DNA of 64,000 bases, taken from positions 1,040,554-1,104,553 of the forward strand of contig LSRX01000063.1 in the NCBI GenBank assembly GCA_001939145.1. The letters are read 5' to 3'. The DNA is from Symbiodinium microadriaticum (taxonomy: Eukaryota > Sar > Dinophyceae > Suessiales > Symbiodiniaceae). Every line of letters begins with the position of its first letter. The stretch's first letter is position 1. The position numbers and the translations under genes were made by a program. Below the pieces are notes generated by a model, which saw nothing but the letters and a program-made list of their open reading frames with translations, searched no databases and was not told the origin of the DNA. Positions 33,440 through 44,089 of this stretch are shown one piece after another.

Positions 33440-33775
33440 CTACAAGCTTCGCTAGCTACGCGCAACCTTATGTTAACGATCTTAATCTTAAGTAGCATTA
33501 TTCTATCTGGCCTCGGCCTAGCCGAGCAACTTGATGTTAACTATCTTGAAAAGTCTTCGCAACTTGAGCTTAACTATCCTGAAAAGTCTGCTTCTTTCCA
33601 AAGATCCAAGCTGAATTCGAGCCGCCATGGTCATGGCACGACCGGATCTGGGGCTCGGCTTAGCCGAGAGGGGCCTGCCAGCTCTGAGGAGGCAGTTTCC
33701 TCACGTAGAGGCAGGGAGCCTCCGGCTGTTAGCTTCAACATTTATCAGGGTTTAGGGTTTAGGGTTGTGCTCTGA
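33440..33775. repeat. 31-bp degenerate tandem repeat and TTTAGGG motif
   Basis: Units of GCAACTTGAtgTTAACTATC continuing TTGAAAAGTCT (about 33528-33558 and 33560-33591) follow a more diverged copy at about 33461. Two near-identical palindromes, CTCGGCYTAGCCGAG, lie at about 33512 and 33654. A short telomere-like run (AGGGTTTAGGGTTTAGGG) lies at about 33748-33766. Confidence 0.6.
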
Positions 33776-33874
33776 TAATGTTTTTGTCGTTTAGGAGGCA
33801 TTTTAGGGCCCTCAACTCAAGAGCGGGAACTGCATCCTCCGAACCAGCATTTCTGCAGACCTTGCCAGGCTGTC

Positions 33875-34084
33875 CGAGTGAGAGTGTCAAAACAAATTCA
33901 AGGGCCCAGGAAACCACCGAAACGGTCCGAGAGAGCGAGAGAGAGAGAGAGAGAGACTTGCCAGGCCGATGCCTTGAACCTCTTCCTTGAATCGAGCGAG
34001 GAAGGGTCGGGCCTGGCGGATGATGCGCTGGCCGCCTTGGCGGACAGCGGCTCAGGAGCTCCCAGTGAGCTAAGCTTTCCGTGA
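33875..34084 (+). CDS. acidic C-terminal exon, unrecognised
   Basis: The frame reads QADALNLFLESSEEGSGLAD and then DALAALADSGSGAPSELSFP before a stop at about 34082-34084. A (GA)n run (about 33930-33955) lies immediately upstream and probably marks non-coding or low-complexity sequence. No domain is recognised. Confidence 0.3.
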   Translation, partial: RVRVSKQIQGPRKPPKRSERARERERETCQADALNLFLESSEEGSGLADDALAALADSGSGAPSELSFP

Positions 34085-34100
34085 GGATGCAACGCTGAGG

Positions 34101-35280
34101 ACATGGAACGAGAAGCCGTCGCTGGCAAAGAGGATCAGCTGCTGGGCCTTGCATTGTTCCTGTTGCCGTTCTGAAGTCGGTCACGTCGTCGCGCTAGGGA
34201 TGCTCTTGCAGCCAGGTTTGGTCATTTGCCAATCCGTGGCTGTCGGGTGACGAGAAGAGATGGCTGCGGGTCGCTGCAGGTGCCAGGAAAGCCGTTGATT
34301 CGTAGCCTTTGCCTGGAATTTTGAACTGTTGACGACTCCTTGCCGCAGCTGCCCTCGAAGCCCCATATCATCCACCCCCAAAATACCCCGAGCCCTCCGT
34401 GGCTTGTTTGCAGGTCATCTTCGAGGGCGGAGAGAGCCCACCTCATGTCGGCACCGTCTTGTCGATGACTGGCCTGGAAGAGCTGGCGAAGTGCGAGAAG
34501 GAGCTCCGAACGAAAGTTGGTACTTACAGTAGGCACACTTGATTGAACAGCAGCGAGCATGAGAACAGGAAATTGAATGTAACTAATGAGTCTTCCTTCT
34601 GTCGGATCACACGTGTAGAACGGTAGAACGACACCGATGTTCCGTGCCTGAGCCGGGCTGAGCCGGACCGCAAAGGTGCTGCAGGCTGGACTTGTCCTTC
34701 CGACCGGTGAGGTCCTGGCGCTTCAGACAGGCTGCAACCCGACACTTGGAAGATCTCGAAATGCAGCCATCTAGAATGAACTGCGCACACCTCGGCACCA
34801 GCTGAGGACCAGCTTTCTGCTGCAAGAGTTTGGCATGCACGAACTGCGGGTCTGTAGCGGCAGTGCCCAAGAGGTTGAGCGCTGCTGGTTCATGGTGAGA
34901 AGCTCGTCACGGTAAGGGGGGAATCCGGATACCCTGTTGCTGACCAGTTTCGGGCATAATGGGTCGTAAGCTCCGAGCCCGGCTGCTTCCAAGGCTCGCC
35001 CCTGGGAGAGTATGGCGAAGCTCTTGATTTGTTCAACGATGCGTAACTTGGATGGGGCACAGTGACAGCGTACATCATGAGGCGGTTGATGCTTCGTATT
35101 CTCAGCCCATGCCTACTAGCCGCGCGTGAGCTTTCCAAAGGTATGATTGGGTCTGGGATGGGGCCTGGACATCTGACCTCGAAGACTCCATTCTCAATCT
35201 CTTAGTCGCTCTGGACGAACGCTTTGAGGCCGTCGCAAATGGCTCCGGTGGCCCGGAAAGGACTTGGTCTGCACAAGGAG
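34101..35280 (+). CDS. unrecognised multi-exon gene
   Basis: Exon-like stretches in changing frames: MEREAVAGKEDQLLGLALFL (about 34103-34160, possible start); VIFEGGESPPHVGTVLSMTG continuing LEELAKCEKELRTK (34414-34516, after a TTTGCAG acceptor); LVLPTGEVLALQTGC (about 34690-34735); FLLQEFGMHELRVCSGSAQE continuing VERCWFMV (about 34813-34895); and WVWDGAWTSDLEDSILNLLV continuing ALDERFEAVANGSGG (about 35148-35255). Codon usage and acceptors look genuine, but I recognise no family. Its last exon lies about 300 bp before the J-domain ORF, so it could also be that gene's 5' part. Confidence 0.4.
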
Positions 35281-35568
35281 GGTCAGTCCTTACCCTTGAT
35301 CATTGCCATCGTCGTCATCTGTAGCATATACTTACCCGGCCCCCATGTGCCATGCTGTATACTGTATGCTTTGGTGAAAGAATGATCTACACAGCAGAGT
35401 TGCACTCGTGCTGTCAGGTGGGCTCATGGCGCAGTCATTGATGTCCACCTTGTCATCGCCAAAAAAGCGCATGGAGAAGAATTTGTCGAAGGCTTTGGAA
35501 TCACAGGACCCTGAAGCTATAAACGGATGGTTTCGAATTGTCTACATGCCCAATGTAGTGTGTCTTGA

Positions 35569-36390
35569 ATGACACCTCAAATGCCCTGCGTTTCCTGCAT
35601 GTTCTCGGTTCAAGACAAATTATGCGAAGAGGGCGTTGACCCAGCCGGTGCTGGAGTTGCATGGCCAACTCCCGTGCACCATATGCGTGATGACTACTAT
35701 GAGATTCTGGGACTCCAAAGGGACGCAACTGCACGGGAGATCGTGCGCGCTTTCCGCCGGGCTTCTCTAAAGGTCCACCCTGATAAGGTGGTCTTGGCGA
35801 GCGAGTCCGAGCAGCTGTGGGCAGCCGAGAGCTTTGCTGCACTGCGGGAGGCATACGACACTTTGTCCGATCCGAAGCAAAGGGAAAGATACGATCAGAG
35901 GGCAAAGTGGATGTCCAGCCACCCTGATCAAGTTCGCCCGGCCACGTGCAATGGCATTTTGTTGGGGGCTGACAGAGGACTCATGGCGACGGCACAAATC
36001 CCACAGCGAGCAGCCACAGCTGGTACAGGCAGCAAAGCACAGGGAAGATGGGATTGGCCATCACCGAGCATCGAGACCACCAGAGTCACCAGAGCTCCAA
36101 GCCGGGGTGCCAGCAGCGGCGTTTCGGGGTTCCCAGGCTTGTCCTGGGGTACTCAGCCAAGCAGAAACCTGAGCAGGCCTGGTTCCAGGGCAGGTGGAGC
36201 TGAGTCTCTGAAGCTTGATCCACTTCGCATGGTCCGCGTCCAGCGCCCAACACGGAATGTCGCAGTCTCTGCGAGTGGCCATGAGAAGACGTTTCTTCCC
36301 ATAGAGTCTATGTGCCGCTTCGAGCGTGGAAAACACGGCCCTCTGCTTGCAGCCTGCAGCAATCCCCTCCCTGGTCGAGGGCATCCTTGA
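35569..36390 (+). CDS. J-domain (DnaJ/Hsp40-type) protein
   Basis: The 273-codon ORF contains a complete J domain at residues about 41-112 (DDYYEILGLQRDATAREIVR and onwards), with the diagnostic HPD at 70-72 and the helix IV pattern LREAYDTLSDPKQRERYDQR. J proteins stimulate the ATPase of Hsp70 partners. The start may be the ATG at 35569 or the internal ATG at 35683, just before the domain. Upstream residues may instead be reached by splicing. After the J domain the frame is low in complexity and an overlapping frame is equally plausible from about 35980, so the 3' half is uncertain. An in-frame-looking exon CLQPAAIPSLVEGILEETQL (about 36346-36405) and a terminal exon at about 36675-36797 may belong to the same gene. 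Confidence 0.75.
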   Translation: MTPQMPCVSCMFSVQDKLCEEGVDPAGAGVAWPTPVHHMRDDYYEILGLQRDATAREIVRAFRRASLKVHPDKVVLASESEQLWAAESFAALREAYDTLSDPKQRERYDQRAKWMSSHPDQVRPATCNGILLGADRGLMATAQIPQRAATAGTGSKAQGRWDWPSPSIETTRVTRAPSRGASSGVSGFPGLSWGTQPSRNLSRPGSRAGGAESLKLDPLRMVRVQRPTRNVAVSASGHEKTFLPIESMCRFERGKHGPLLAACSNPLPGRGHP

Positions 36391-36797
36391 GGAAACGCAG
36401 CTGCTGGAGAGTGCAGAGGTCGTTAGGTCATTAAGACTTAGGACCGGCGTGCCAAAGCGCAATGAACTGGCCCCAAGTGGGCCCCTTTTGACTGGCGAAG
36501 TCAGTCCGAAGGAGAATCTGAAGACTTGAAAGCTGTACAGGGTGAATTCAACCATGGACTTGTCAGTTTGTGTCTTATGGGAAATGCAAAAGGAGCGAGT
36601 TTTGAATGGTTTTGTTGGCCTTTCATCTTGCATGCAAGCGCCAAGTATGGCCAAGTTCACACTTGACAGAGGACACCCTCGCTTTGGGCCGGGCGGTGGG
36701 TTGCGTACGGGCATTCATCCTTGGCCAGAGCCTGATGGACATGTTTGCCCCGGCTGATCAGGCACCGGCCCAGGGGCCTAGGGCCTTTGAGGCCTAG
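36345..36797 (+). CDS. possible 3' exons after the J-domain ORF
   Basis: PAAIPSLVEGILEETQLLES continuing AEVVRSLRLRTG (about 36352-36450) and EDTLALGRAVGCVRAFILGQ continuing SLMDMFAPADQAP (about 36670-36797, ending in a stop) look coding. They could complete the J-protein or be a separate gene. No motif is recognised. Confidence 0.35.
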
Positions 36798-36871
36798 GTG
36801 TCGGGATCGAGTTTAGGATATCTTGGGGTTGGCCGGCTTTCGGGATATCTCGTTTCCTTGGTTTTTGTGCA

Positions 36872-37720
36872 GCGCAGCGAGCACCAACATCTGTACAGGA
36901 TCTGCAAAGCAGTGCTTTCTACCAGAGCATCATGTCGTTCGAGCGGGCTCGGTTGGAGGCGGGGCACCTCCCTCAGAACCACTGGGCTCAGATAGGCCTG
37001 TGGTACTTGGTTCCTTTAACACATGTCCGGGTCTTCTGAATGATTCAATTCCAGGCTGTGTTTATTTCGTCGTCGTTGATGTGTTCTTCAGGCTTGCAGC
37101 TGCAAATGCTAGCTTGAGAGTTGCACGAGTCGCGATGGCGCTTCTGATGTTCAAGATTGACATCCACCTAGCCTTGTGCTTTTGACAGACCAGCCGCGAC
37201 TTACCTGCCCCACCCCAGAATCATCTTGGTGTACATGAGGCTTAGCACAGGCTTGCCTTGCATGGAGGGTAGTATCACAGCACATACAGCACATTGCAGG
37301 GCGATCATAGATGCCCGCGAAAGAGCCTCCGCACTCGGCTTTGCCTGTCCGTGAACTGTAAACTTCAGGCAGCTTCAGTGTCGAAGCGCGATGAGCTTCA
37401 GCAAGCGTTGCGGCGCCTGGTCCTTGCGGCAGATGCCCACGTGGCTGACTTGTACAGTTCTGGTAAGGGTCAGGACAGCCCAGACTTGGCAGACTTGGCA
37501 AACTTGGTTTCTTGCAGCACCCAATACCAGGTTGAGTTTCTGCCAAAAGATCCAGGACTTCATCAAGAGATGGAGCGGTGGACTTCGCTCAGAGATATCT
37601 GCCATGCTGGAGGGCTCATCGATGCACCCGTTACCGTTCCAGCAGATGAGAGGACCATGTCGTTCTTGTGAGATGTGCCGATGCCTTCTGTCAAAAGCAC
37701 AGCTCTCATCAGGAGGAGGT
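36872..37720 (+). CDS. unrecognised helical exons
   Basis: AAQRAPTSVQDLQSSAFYQS continuing IMSFERARLEAGHLPQNHWA (36872-36990), AASVSKRDELQQALRRLVLA continuing ADAHVADLY (about 37369-37455) and FCQKIQDFIKRWSGGLRSEI (about 37544-37605) have the look of exons of an alpha-helical protein. No family is recognised and the linkage is inferred only from order and strand. Confidence 0.35.
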
Positions 37721-37974
37721 GGCGGCTATGTTGCCGACATGATGGCCCTTTGGATTTCGTGTTTGGCTTTCTTCCGGTCGGTGTTACATGTTGCTACAGA
37801 GAGCGTCCTCTCGAGTCTGTGGCGCCTAGGCCTCCATGGCCGAGTCCTTCCAGGGCCCCGGGGGCCATGGCCGGGCGGAGACGACGGAAGCCATGACCAC
37901 TCTGCCACCTCAGGCGCGCATGTGCGCCCGAGACTACTGTCACCAGCGGTACCAGCGACACCACCACCAGAATC

Positions 37975-38155
37975 AGAAGCAGAACTAGAAGCAGAAGCAG
38001 AAGCAGAAGCAGCAGCAGAATCAGCAGCAGAAGTGGAATCAGAATTAGAAGTAGCATCAGCATCCTAACAAGCCCCCCGAGTATGATGATGATAATGATG
38101 ATGAGGATGAGGATGAGGATGAGCATGATGATGATGGTGGTGATGGTGATGATGG
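37975..38155. repeat. AGAAGC and GATGAT microsatellites
   Basis: (AGAAGC/AGCAGC)n at 37975-38065 and (GATGAT/GATGAG)n at about 38085-38155. The Glu/Ala-repeat frame across the first is not taken as a gene. Confidence 0.85.
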
Positions 38156-38602
38156 GCTCTTCTAGCTTCTAGCCGCATCTTCAAGCTGGATGGGGTCTCT
38201 TAGCTAGCTTTCCAGATTGCAGCCTGGCAGCAGAGCAGTCTCTTTAGAGAGGTGAGGATGAAGTGGCCGCACTGCTCCTGTGAGCCTCTGCAAGGCCACA
38301 TTTTCCATAGCCCAGTCGAAAATGACGCGCTGGACTGAAAGCCTTGTTGACGAGCAGATTTGCCGCCTGGATGAACAAGACGCTGCTGGGCGTTTTGCGT
38401 GCTCGCAGACTTTCGTTTCAGCGTGTGCGACCAGCCAGGCATTGGCAGCCCCATGGCGCCGTGCGAAATACACTCCAGAGAGCCAGGGGTTGACGGCGTG
38501 CTTGCAACGCTTCACAGTACATTGAGTTTGGGCTTGGGCTATGTTTCTTCACAAGGCGCCAGCTTGCTACATGCCAGCGATGCTTTCGGCTCTATGACAA
38601 TT

Positions 38603-38740
38603 AAGGGACAATAGTAGGGACCCCTGGAAGGGACCCCGAATCCGAATACCCTATATAACCCTTATATACCCCTTATATAGTCTCATAAAGCCCCTATATA
38701 GCCCCAAGGGTCCCTTTAAGGGTCTCTCCTTTAGTCCCTT
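38603..38740. mobile_element. inverted-repeat element (AAGGGAC ends)
   Basis: The ends AAGGGACAATAGTAGGGACC and, in reverse complement, AAGGGACTAAAGGAGAGACC enclose an AT-rich core with TATATA palindromes. It has no coding capacity. A MITE-like reading is inference. Confidence 0.45.
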
Positions 38741-38779
38741 GAGACAACTAGCTATGTCAGGCGATGGCTCTGAAACATC

Positions 38780-40809
38780 TAAGCTGGTGGCCTTGCTTGA
38801 TCGGGTTCGTGCATCGTTGCCACTGCACGCTCAACAGGACGGGTGTTCATGGCTGCTGGTTTCAGCCTCACTCGTGTGCCCTGAAGTTGTGGCAGTCTTC
38901 TCGTCACATAGAATTGTACTTCGGTCTGGCCTCGGGCAGAGAAGTTTTCTACTGCTTTTAAAGCAGTACCTGACACACTCTTTCGGCAACAACGCGCAGC
39001 ATGTGGCATACAGACATGGGACGCGGCACACGAGCATGAGGATGCTAGATTGCTACATGCCTCCTCTGATGTAGCTCCATCCTTGTGCGGACGTGACAGG
39101 ACTTTCTACAGGACAAGCGACGGCGTGATCGACTGAAGGATGACTCTTGGTGTGCAGCAGCGCAAGTGGGGTCATCGCGTGTCCTGCACATGATCCTTCA
39201 ACGAGGTCTGCCGTGTCGTGCGGGCTGCCCGGAAGAAAGGCCAGCGACTGAAGCTCTGCGTGAACTTAAACTTCACCAAGGCCAGGAAAGAGCTTGCATC
39301 TGCTAGTTCAGCCGCCCATCATCCAGCGACACTGCCGGCAGGCGCTGAATGCCCTGCGTGAGCATCATGAGGACCCGCTTTGATCTGTCACAGCTACAGA
39401 TGGCTAAGTGGGTACGCGCGGCAGAGGGTGTTCCTGCAGATACCTGCCCAGGACAGCTGGGTCGGCCCTGCTTTGGAGTCTGTTTGGGATGTAATGCAGC
39501 GCCTCAGCTCAAACTCTGTGCATTTTGCCGTGGCTCCATACGAACATCAGGGTTTGATGGGCGCAGGAAGATGAAGCGGGTGTTTGGTTTCGAGCTCTGG
39601 CTGCATGAGGCCGGCAGACTCCAGCGATCTTGACGGCATCAGCCAAGTATTTTGACACGAATATATTATCTGTTATATATCATATGTTATATATTATGCA
39701 TTTTATATTGCATATTATATATTATATTGTATATTATATATAATGACAGTCAGTTCGTTGGCAGGAAGGGCAAGAGCCCCAGTTGATCGCAGCGGACTTC
39801 GGCCATGCGCATACCTTCGGCCGCGCTTACTACGTGGCCACGCGATTCTTCGATCGTGCTTCGGCCTGAAGATGGCGAGAATGGCGCATCCAAGCCGTCT
39901 TACCTGTGCTTGTCATGATGTATAAATGCAGTAGACCTCGCCTGAGCTTCGAGTGCGAGTGCTAAAGATAATACGAGAGATAATGTAGTAGATGCTCTAA
40001 TAGACTATCATATACTATAGTATGCTATCATATACTTTTTTCATGATGCTAATGAAAAGAAGCGTAACCTGTCTCTGGAGGCAAACATCGAACCCTGCAG
40101 CCGGGCTTCGTCTTGGCCTACGCAGAGGCAGCCTCCTGCCTGGATCCAGTCTCCGATGGACGCAGTAACCACAGAAGAAAGCATGCCCTGCCGTTTGATT
40201 ATGTTACACCAACCTAGTATACTATTGCTCTCCGTATGATGTTATAGAATACAAATGTTACCCTAACCTAGTATACTATTATTCTCCGTATGATGTTTTA
40301 TAACACAAAATGCTCTCTTGAGGAATGCCTGCGCCGTGCCGGCTTCGAGCTTTGGGACCTCGGGGGCGCGGATCATTCCCCGATGATGCAGTACAAGCCG
40401 CAGGTGGCCATGGCCTCTTGGCGAAAAAAGCCCACCGATGTAGTAGTCAGAAAAGGCGGGTGGGGAAAAAGGTATGAGGATAGAATGCTACAGAATGCAT
40501 GATACAGTATAGGACAATATGTTATACTACTATAGTTGTAACCTCTCCGGGCTTTTCTAGATCGCATCGTTTTCATAGGCACGTCCCAACTGCGAGGAGA
40601 TGCACCGGAGTGAATATCTGCTTCGTCTCCGGGAAATCGCGCGAGCTGAGTATGCGGCAATTTCCGAGGACTTTGGCAGAGCGATGCATAAATCGTCAAG
40701 GCTTAAGATCGGACTGGCAGGGGCAGGGGCGGATGTTCAGGTGATACCAGATTCATATCGAACTCTGTATTCAGAGCACGCGCAGTTTCTCTGTCTGCTT
40801 GTTTTCTGA
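38780..40809 (+). CDS. leucyl/phenylalanyl-tRNA-protein transferase-like protein
   Basis: Exons in order resemble the Aat (Leu/Phe-tRNA-protein transferase) fold. FMAAGFSLTRV (about 38849-38881) fits the N-terminal sheet. SFNEVCRVVRAARKKGQRLK continuing LCVNLNFTKARKEL (about 39198-39300) fits the V-x-R-S-x-R-R basic region. QDSWVGPALESVWDVMQRLS continuing SNSVHFAVAPYEH (about 39450-39550) fits the W-x-x-P-x-L helix. PQLIAADFGHAHTFGRAYYV (about 39778-39840) fits the G-x-x-x-G-R strand. ECLRRAGFELWDLGGADHSP continuing MMQYKPQ (to 40403) fits the GFxxWDLG core. EMHRSEYLLRLREIARAE (from 40597) fits the R-x-x-FL-x-x-LR tail, ending at 40809. The last intron, 40404-40596, is GT-AG and joins YKPQ to EMHRSE in frame. 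In bacteria the enzyme adds Leu/Phe to N-terminal Arg/Lys of proteins; algal relatives exist and their roles are little known. The family call rests on remembered motif order only. Confidence 0.5.
39640..39745. repeat. TATATT-rich tract
   Basis: Dense TATAT/ATATTA DNA with several short palindromes, lying in the inferred intron between two Aat-like exons. Confidence 0.75.
40201..40309 (+). repeat. 54-bp tandem duplication
   Basis: Two adjacent copies begin ATGTTAC and contain AACCTAGTATACTATT and CTCCGTATGATGTT (40201-40254 and 40255-40309), with a handful of differences. They are intronic to the Aat-like gene and just upstream of its penultimate exon. Confidence 0.85.
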
Positions 40810-41099
40810 AGCACCTTCTGGGACCTGGACAACAGTTGAAATCCTCGTCGGGTGTGCTCCCATGTAGTGCAGTCGAACTAGTTGGCAGCATCCCGACCAC
40901 CGAAACTCGCAGTGCAGAGCCACGAAATGCACAGAAAGTGCACTCGGACTACAACAGGTAAAGACCCGCCAATCTGAAATTGGACTTGGCTGGCTTGTGA
41001 TGCAAGCAGGCTTGTGGAAGTTGGCTCGGTGCGAGATATAAAAACCCATAAACTCATACTGGTATAGATTCTATCACTATCGAGGTCTTGAGAGTTGGA

Positions 41100-42980
41100 C
41101 CCGTTCCTGTGTCGTGTGTGTTGCAGCAGCAAGCCCGCAGAGGATCAAACGACATCTACTCCATCTTTCTCTGAGAGCCAGCAGCAGCTTGCTGGCATAT
41201 TTTCTGGGAGGATGTCACGGTGTGCCGAGAAAATTTGAACTGTGGAGTCTAGCACAGTCGGAGGCGGAGGTGTTTGTTGCTGGTGCCGGATAGGCTTCGC
41301 CCTCCCGAGATGAATTTCACAAAGGCCCCCCACGCAGCCCCCCTAAGCTGACAGGAAGCCTTTGGCGGATCTGGCTGCTGCACCGCCACCCGGGGGCGAG
41401 CGCGTTCCCGTGGGCGTGGTTTTCGAGGCAGGTCGAAGATGGCAGCTGAGTGTAGCTTTGATCAAGCAAGCTACCATTCAACCCTAAACCCTGAACCCTA
41501 AAATGACACTGTGATTGTTGCAGGATCTCTCGGAGGATGAACTCTGGGGTGCTGCCGCCCTAAAGGCGGAGACCTTCACCTCCAAGTCAAGCAAAGCGCC
41601 CAAGGCCATGCCGGCGACCGCCATGACAACAAGCGCTGTTTGGGGTTTTGGGTTAACGATTTAGGGTTTGGGTTTGGGGCTCAGGGTTTAAAGGGTTTGG
41701 GGGCCCAGCATTCAGGGCTTAGTGCATTGCAGTCCCTGCTCAAAAAAAGGGTACGCATAGGGTTTACGTTTCAGGGTTTACGGTTTAGGGTTGTTGCGGC
41801 TGATTGGCAGAGTCTGGGTTCCAAAAGGGTTGTTGCGGTTCAGATCAGAGTTTAGGATTTAGGGTTCTGGGTTGAGGCTTTAGGGTGTCATCACTCCAAG
41901 GAGCTTCTCGGCAAAAAGAGTGAAACCCAGCATTCAAGCTGTGTGCTTCGGATGAAGGTTCTGTCTGAGGGGTGAAGGACCTGTGGAGAGCACAGAAAGA
42001 CGTTGAACCCCCCGAAACCCTGCAATTACAGAGCTCGCGTGGCCGGACCTGAAATGCACCCGGACGTGTCCGAAACTCCCCCCTTGAAGAGGCTGAAACG
42101 CATCCATGCAGTTCCGAACGGCGGACCTGAAACACAACTCGCCGGACACGAAACGGCGGACCCGAAACGCTCTTTGACCCATGTGGTTTCAGTAACGGTC
42201 TCGTATTACCTTTGATGCTATTGCTACTCCTTTTACTGCTACTCGTGCTGTTGCTGCTGCTTCTGCTTCTGCTTCTGCTGCTGCTGCTCGGTGATGAGGA
42301 GTTGGCCGCATCCGGGATTTCCTGATGACAGTCATGTTCAGAATGATCGTGCCTCTTCCAGTTCAATGTAGAATCATCATGACAGAAGGGATGCTATGTT
42401 CTTGGTGTGCAGCGGTGGACATGCACAGGCTGAGACAAAAGCCAAGAAGCCCAAGAAGCATCCAGAGACCTTGGAGGCGGGGTGGATGGGCGAACCTCTG
42501 AAACGCCTGTTGATCCTTAGTACCACGGGTCAGCTTGCAGGTCCCCGGCCCTGCAGCCGAAACGGCGAACGCGACGAATGGGCTGAAAGAGAAGCTTCCC
42601 AGCCTCTCCGGAGAGCCAGTCGAGGCGCAGCTTTGTCATGTTGCCTTGTGTATTTCTGCCCATAGACTCACGACATTTTTCGGGAGAGGCAAAGGAGATG
42701 CAAGGGTACCAGCCAACTACACGGCCAGCGCAACCTGCCAAGGTGGGGTTGCTGTTATCAGGTTTCCACGTCGAACGCCCACAAAGAAAGCAGGACAACG
42801 TGCTTGCTGCGTCAGGACGATGCAAAGCAGCAATTCTTGGCGGCTTTTCAGAAGCTCGTGTCAGAGGGCCTTTCCGAGACTGAGGCTCCAAGTGCTTCAC
42901 GCGGTTTGGACGTTCATTGTCATGGCTCAATTCACAGCACACGCCAACAGTCGCGAGCACATTGCCTTGTGCCCCTCTTG
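41100..42980 (+). CDS. unrecognised gene with telomere-like introns
   Basis: Exon-like stretches: SKPAEDQTTSTPSFSESQQQ continuing LAGIFSGRM (about 41130-41215); DLSEDELWGAAALKAETFTS continuing KSSKAPKAMPATAM (41524-41640, after a TTGCAG acceptor); AETKAKKPKKHPETLEAGWM continuing GEPLKRLLIL (about 42430-42520); VPGPAAETANATNGLKEKLP continuing SLSGEPVEAQLC (about 42538-42635); and DDAKQQFLAAFQKLVSEGLS continuing ETEAPSAS (about 42808-42900). The protein appears basic and helical, and no family is recognised. The 41524-41640 exon is bracketed by telomere-like tracts of opposite orientation (CCCTAAA upstream, TTTAGGG downstream). Confidence 0.4.
41479..41880. repeat. telomere-like tracts around an exon
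   Basis: A short ACCCTAAACCCTGAACCCTA run lies at about 41482-41501, and a long degenerate TTTAGGG tract lies at 41640-41880, starting at the 3' end of the putative exon. A cassette GCTGATTGGCAGAGTCTGGG (41799-41818) matches the cassette in the 16.3-kb tract. Confidence 0.8.
42225..42292. repeat. GCT/CTTCTG microsatellite
   Basis: Runs of TGCTGCTGCTT and CTTCTGCTTCTG. The poly-Ser frame on the minus strand is an artefact. Confidence 0.85.
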
Positions 42981-42999
42981 AGCCAGAAATCGACACCGA

Positions 43000-44080
43000 C
43001 ATCACTGAACTTCCTAATCGGAACACTCCAATCGGATCACCTTGTTGTATGAATTGAATCAAGATTAGGTGCGCTGTACTTCAGATGTGTGGAGAGCCGA
43101 GGATCCAAGAAGATTGCTTCTTGTGTGGTTTTTGTAGCTTCTAGACGAGGCTAGATAGCTGCATAAGTCGTTTTGCGAGGTTTTGTGACGTTCAGTTTCG
43201 GAGATTTCCTACATGCAAAGCCATCAGAGCCAAGATGAAGGCAAGAGTCCCTTTCAATTCTCATAGCGCGTTAGTGTACAGAAGTTTCTCCAAGAAGGCC
43301 CGTACCTTCGCCTTGAGGCCGCCGCCAAAGCACTGCGACTAGTGCATGGTTGAGGTGGGCCTTGTAGAGTCAAAGTTGGTCCTTGCGCCTGGGTCTTGGG
43401 TCCATCGGAGCGATGGAGAACGACTTGCTAGCAAAGTCAGACGAAAGGACAAGAAGAGAGAGCACCATATACAGGTCACGCAAGCTCATGCTTTTGGAAA
43501 CGTGAGGACAGACATGGGATGCTTTAAGTTTCCACAGAGCCAAAGATGAAGCAAAGTCGAAGTGCCGTGCTCTGACAGGTTAGGAGCTCCTGCAGCACGC
43601 GACACTGGAGCTGCTGCCGTTCCACCCGTTTTCGCAGCGCCGGAGTGGGGGTGCTGTTTTTTACCATCGACTATGGTCACCATCAGCCGAAAGTGCAGTC
43701 GATGCGGAGGAAAAGGGAAGGCGCAGTCCATGTTTGGAAACAAAGCGAGGCATCAGAGCCACCAAATCTGGGTCCCAGAAACCACCAGTTCAAATCCAAG
43801 AATCACCGCCACCGCTCTGAATTGACACTGCTGCTCGTTCGAGTGTTCCTACTACGACGACGACGACGACGACGACGACTGCTACTACTACCCATTCAGA
43901 CTACTCATATGACTCATGCTATGCATACTAGTCACACTACTCATAGTCACGCTCCACTTACAACTCATGCCACCCATGCTATGCGTACTGTTATTGTCGG
44001 CTACTGCTGCCGTCCCTGCTACAACTTGCTATGCTTGCGAATGTTGCTCGCGGTGTTCTTCTTCTCCAGGTTCTCCTCTT
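43000..44080. other. no gene supported; CGA microsatellite
   Basis: A (CGA)n run occurs at about 43853-43880, followed by diverged ACTCAT repeats to about 43990. Competing frames have no recognised motif. Confidence 0.4.
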
Positions 44081-44089
44081 ATGACGGCG

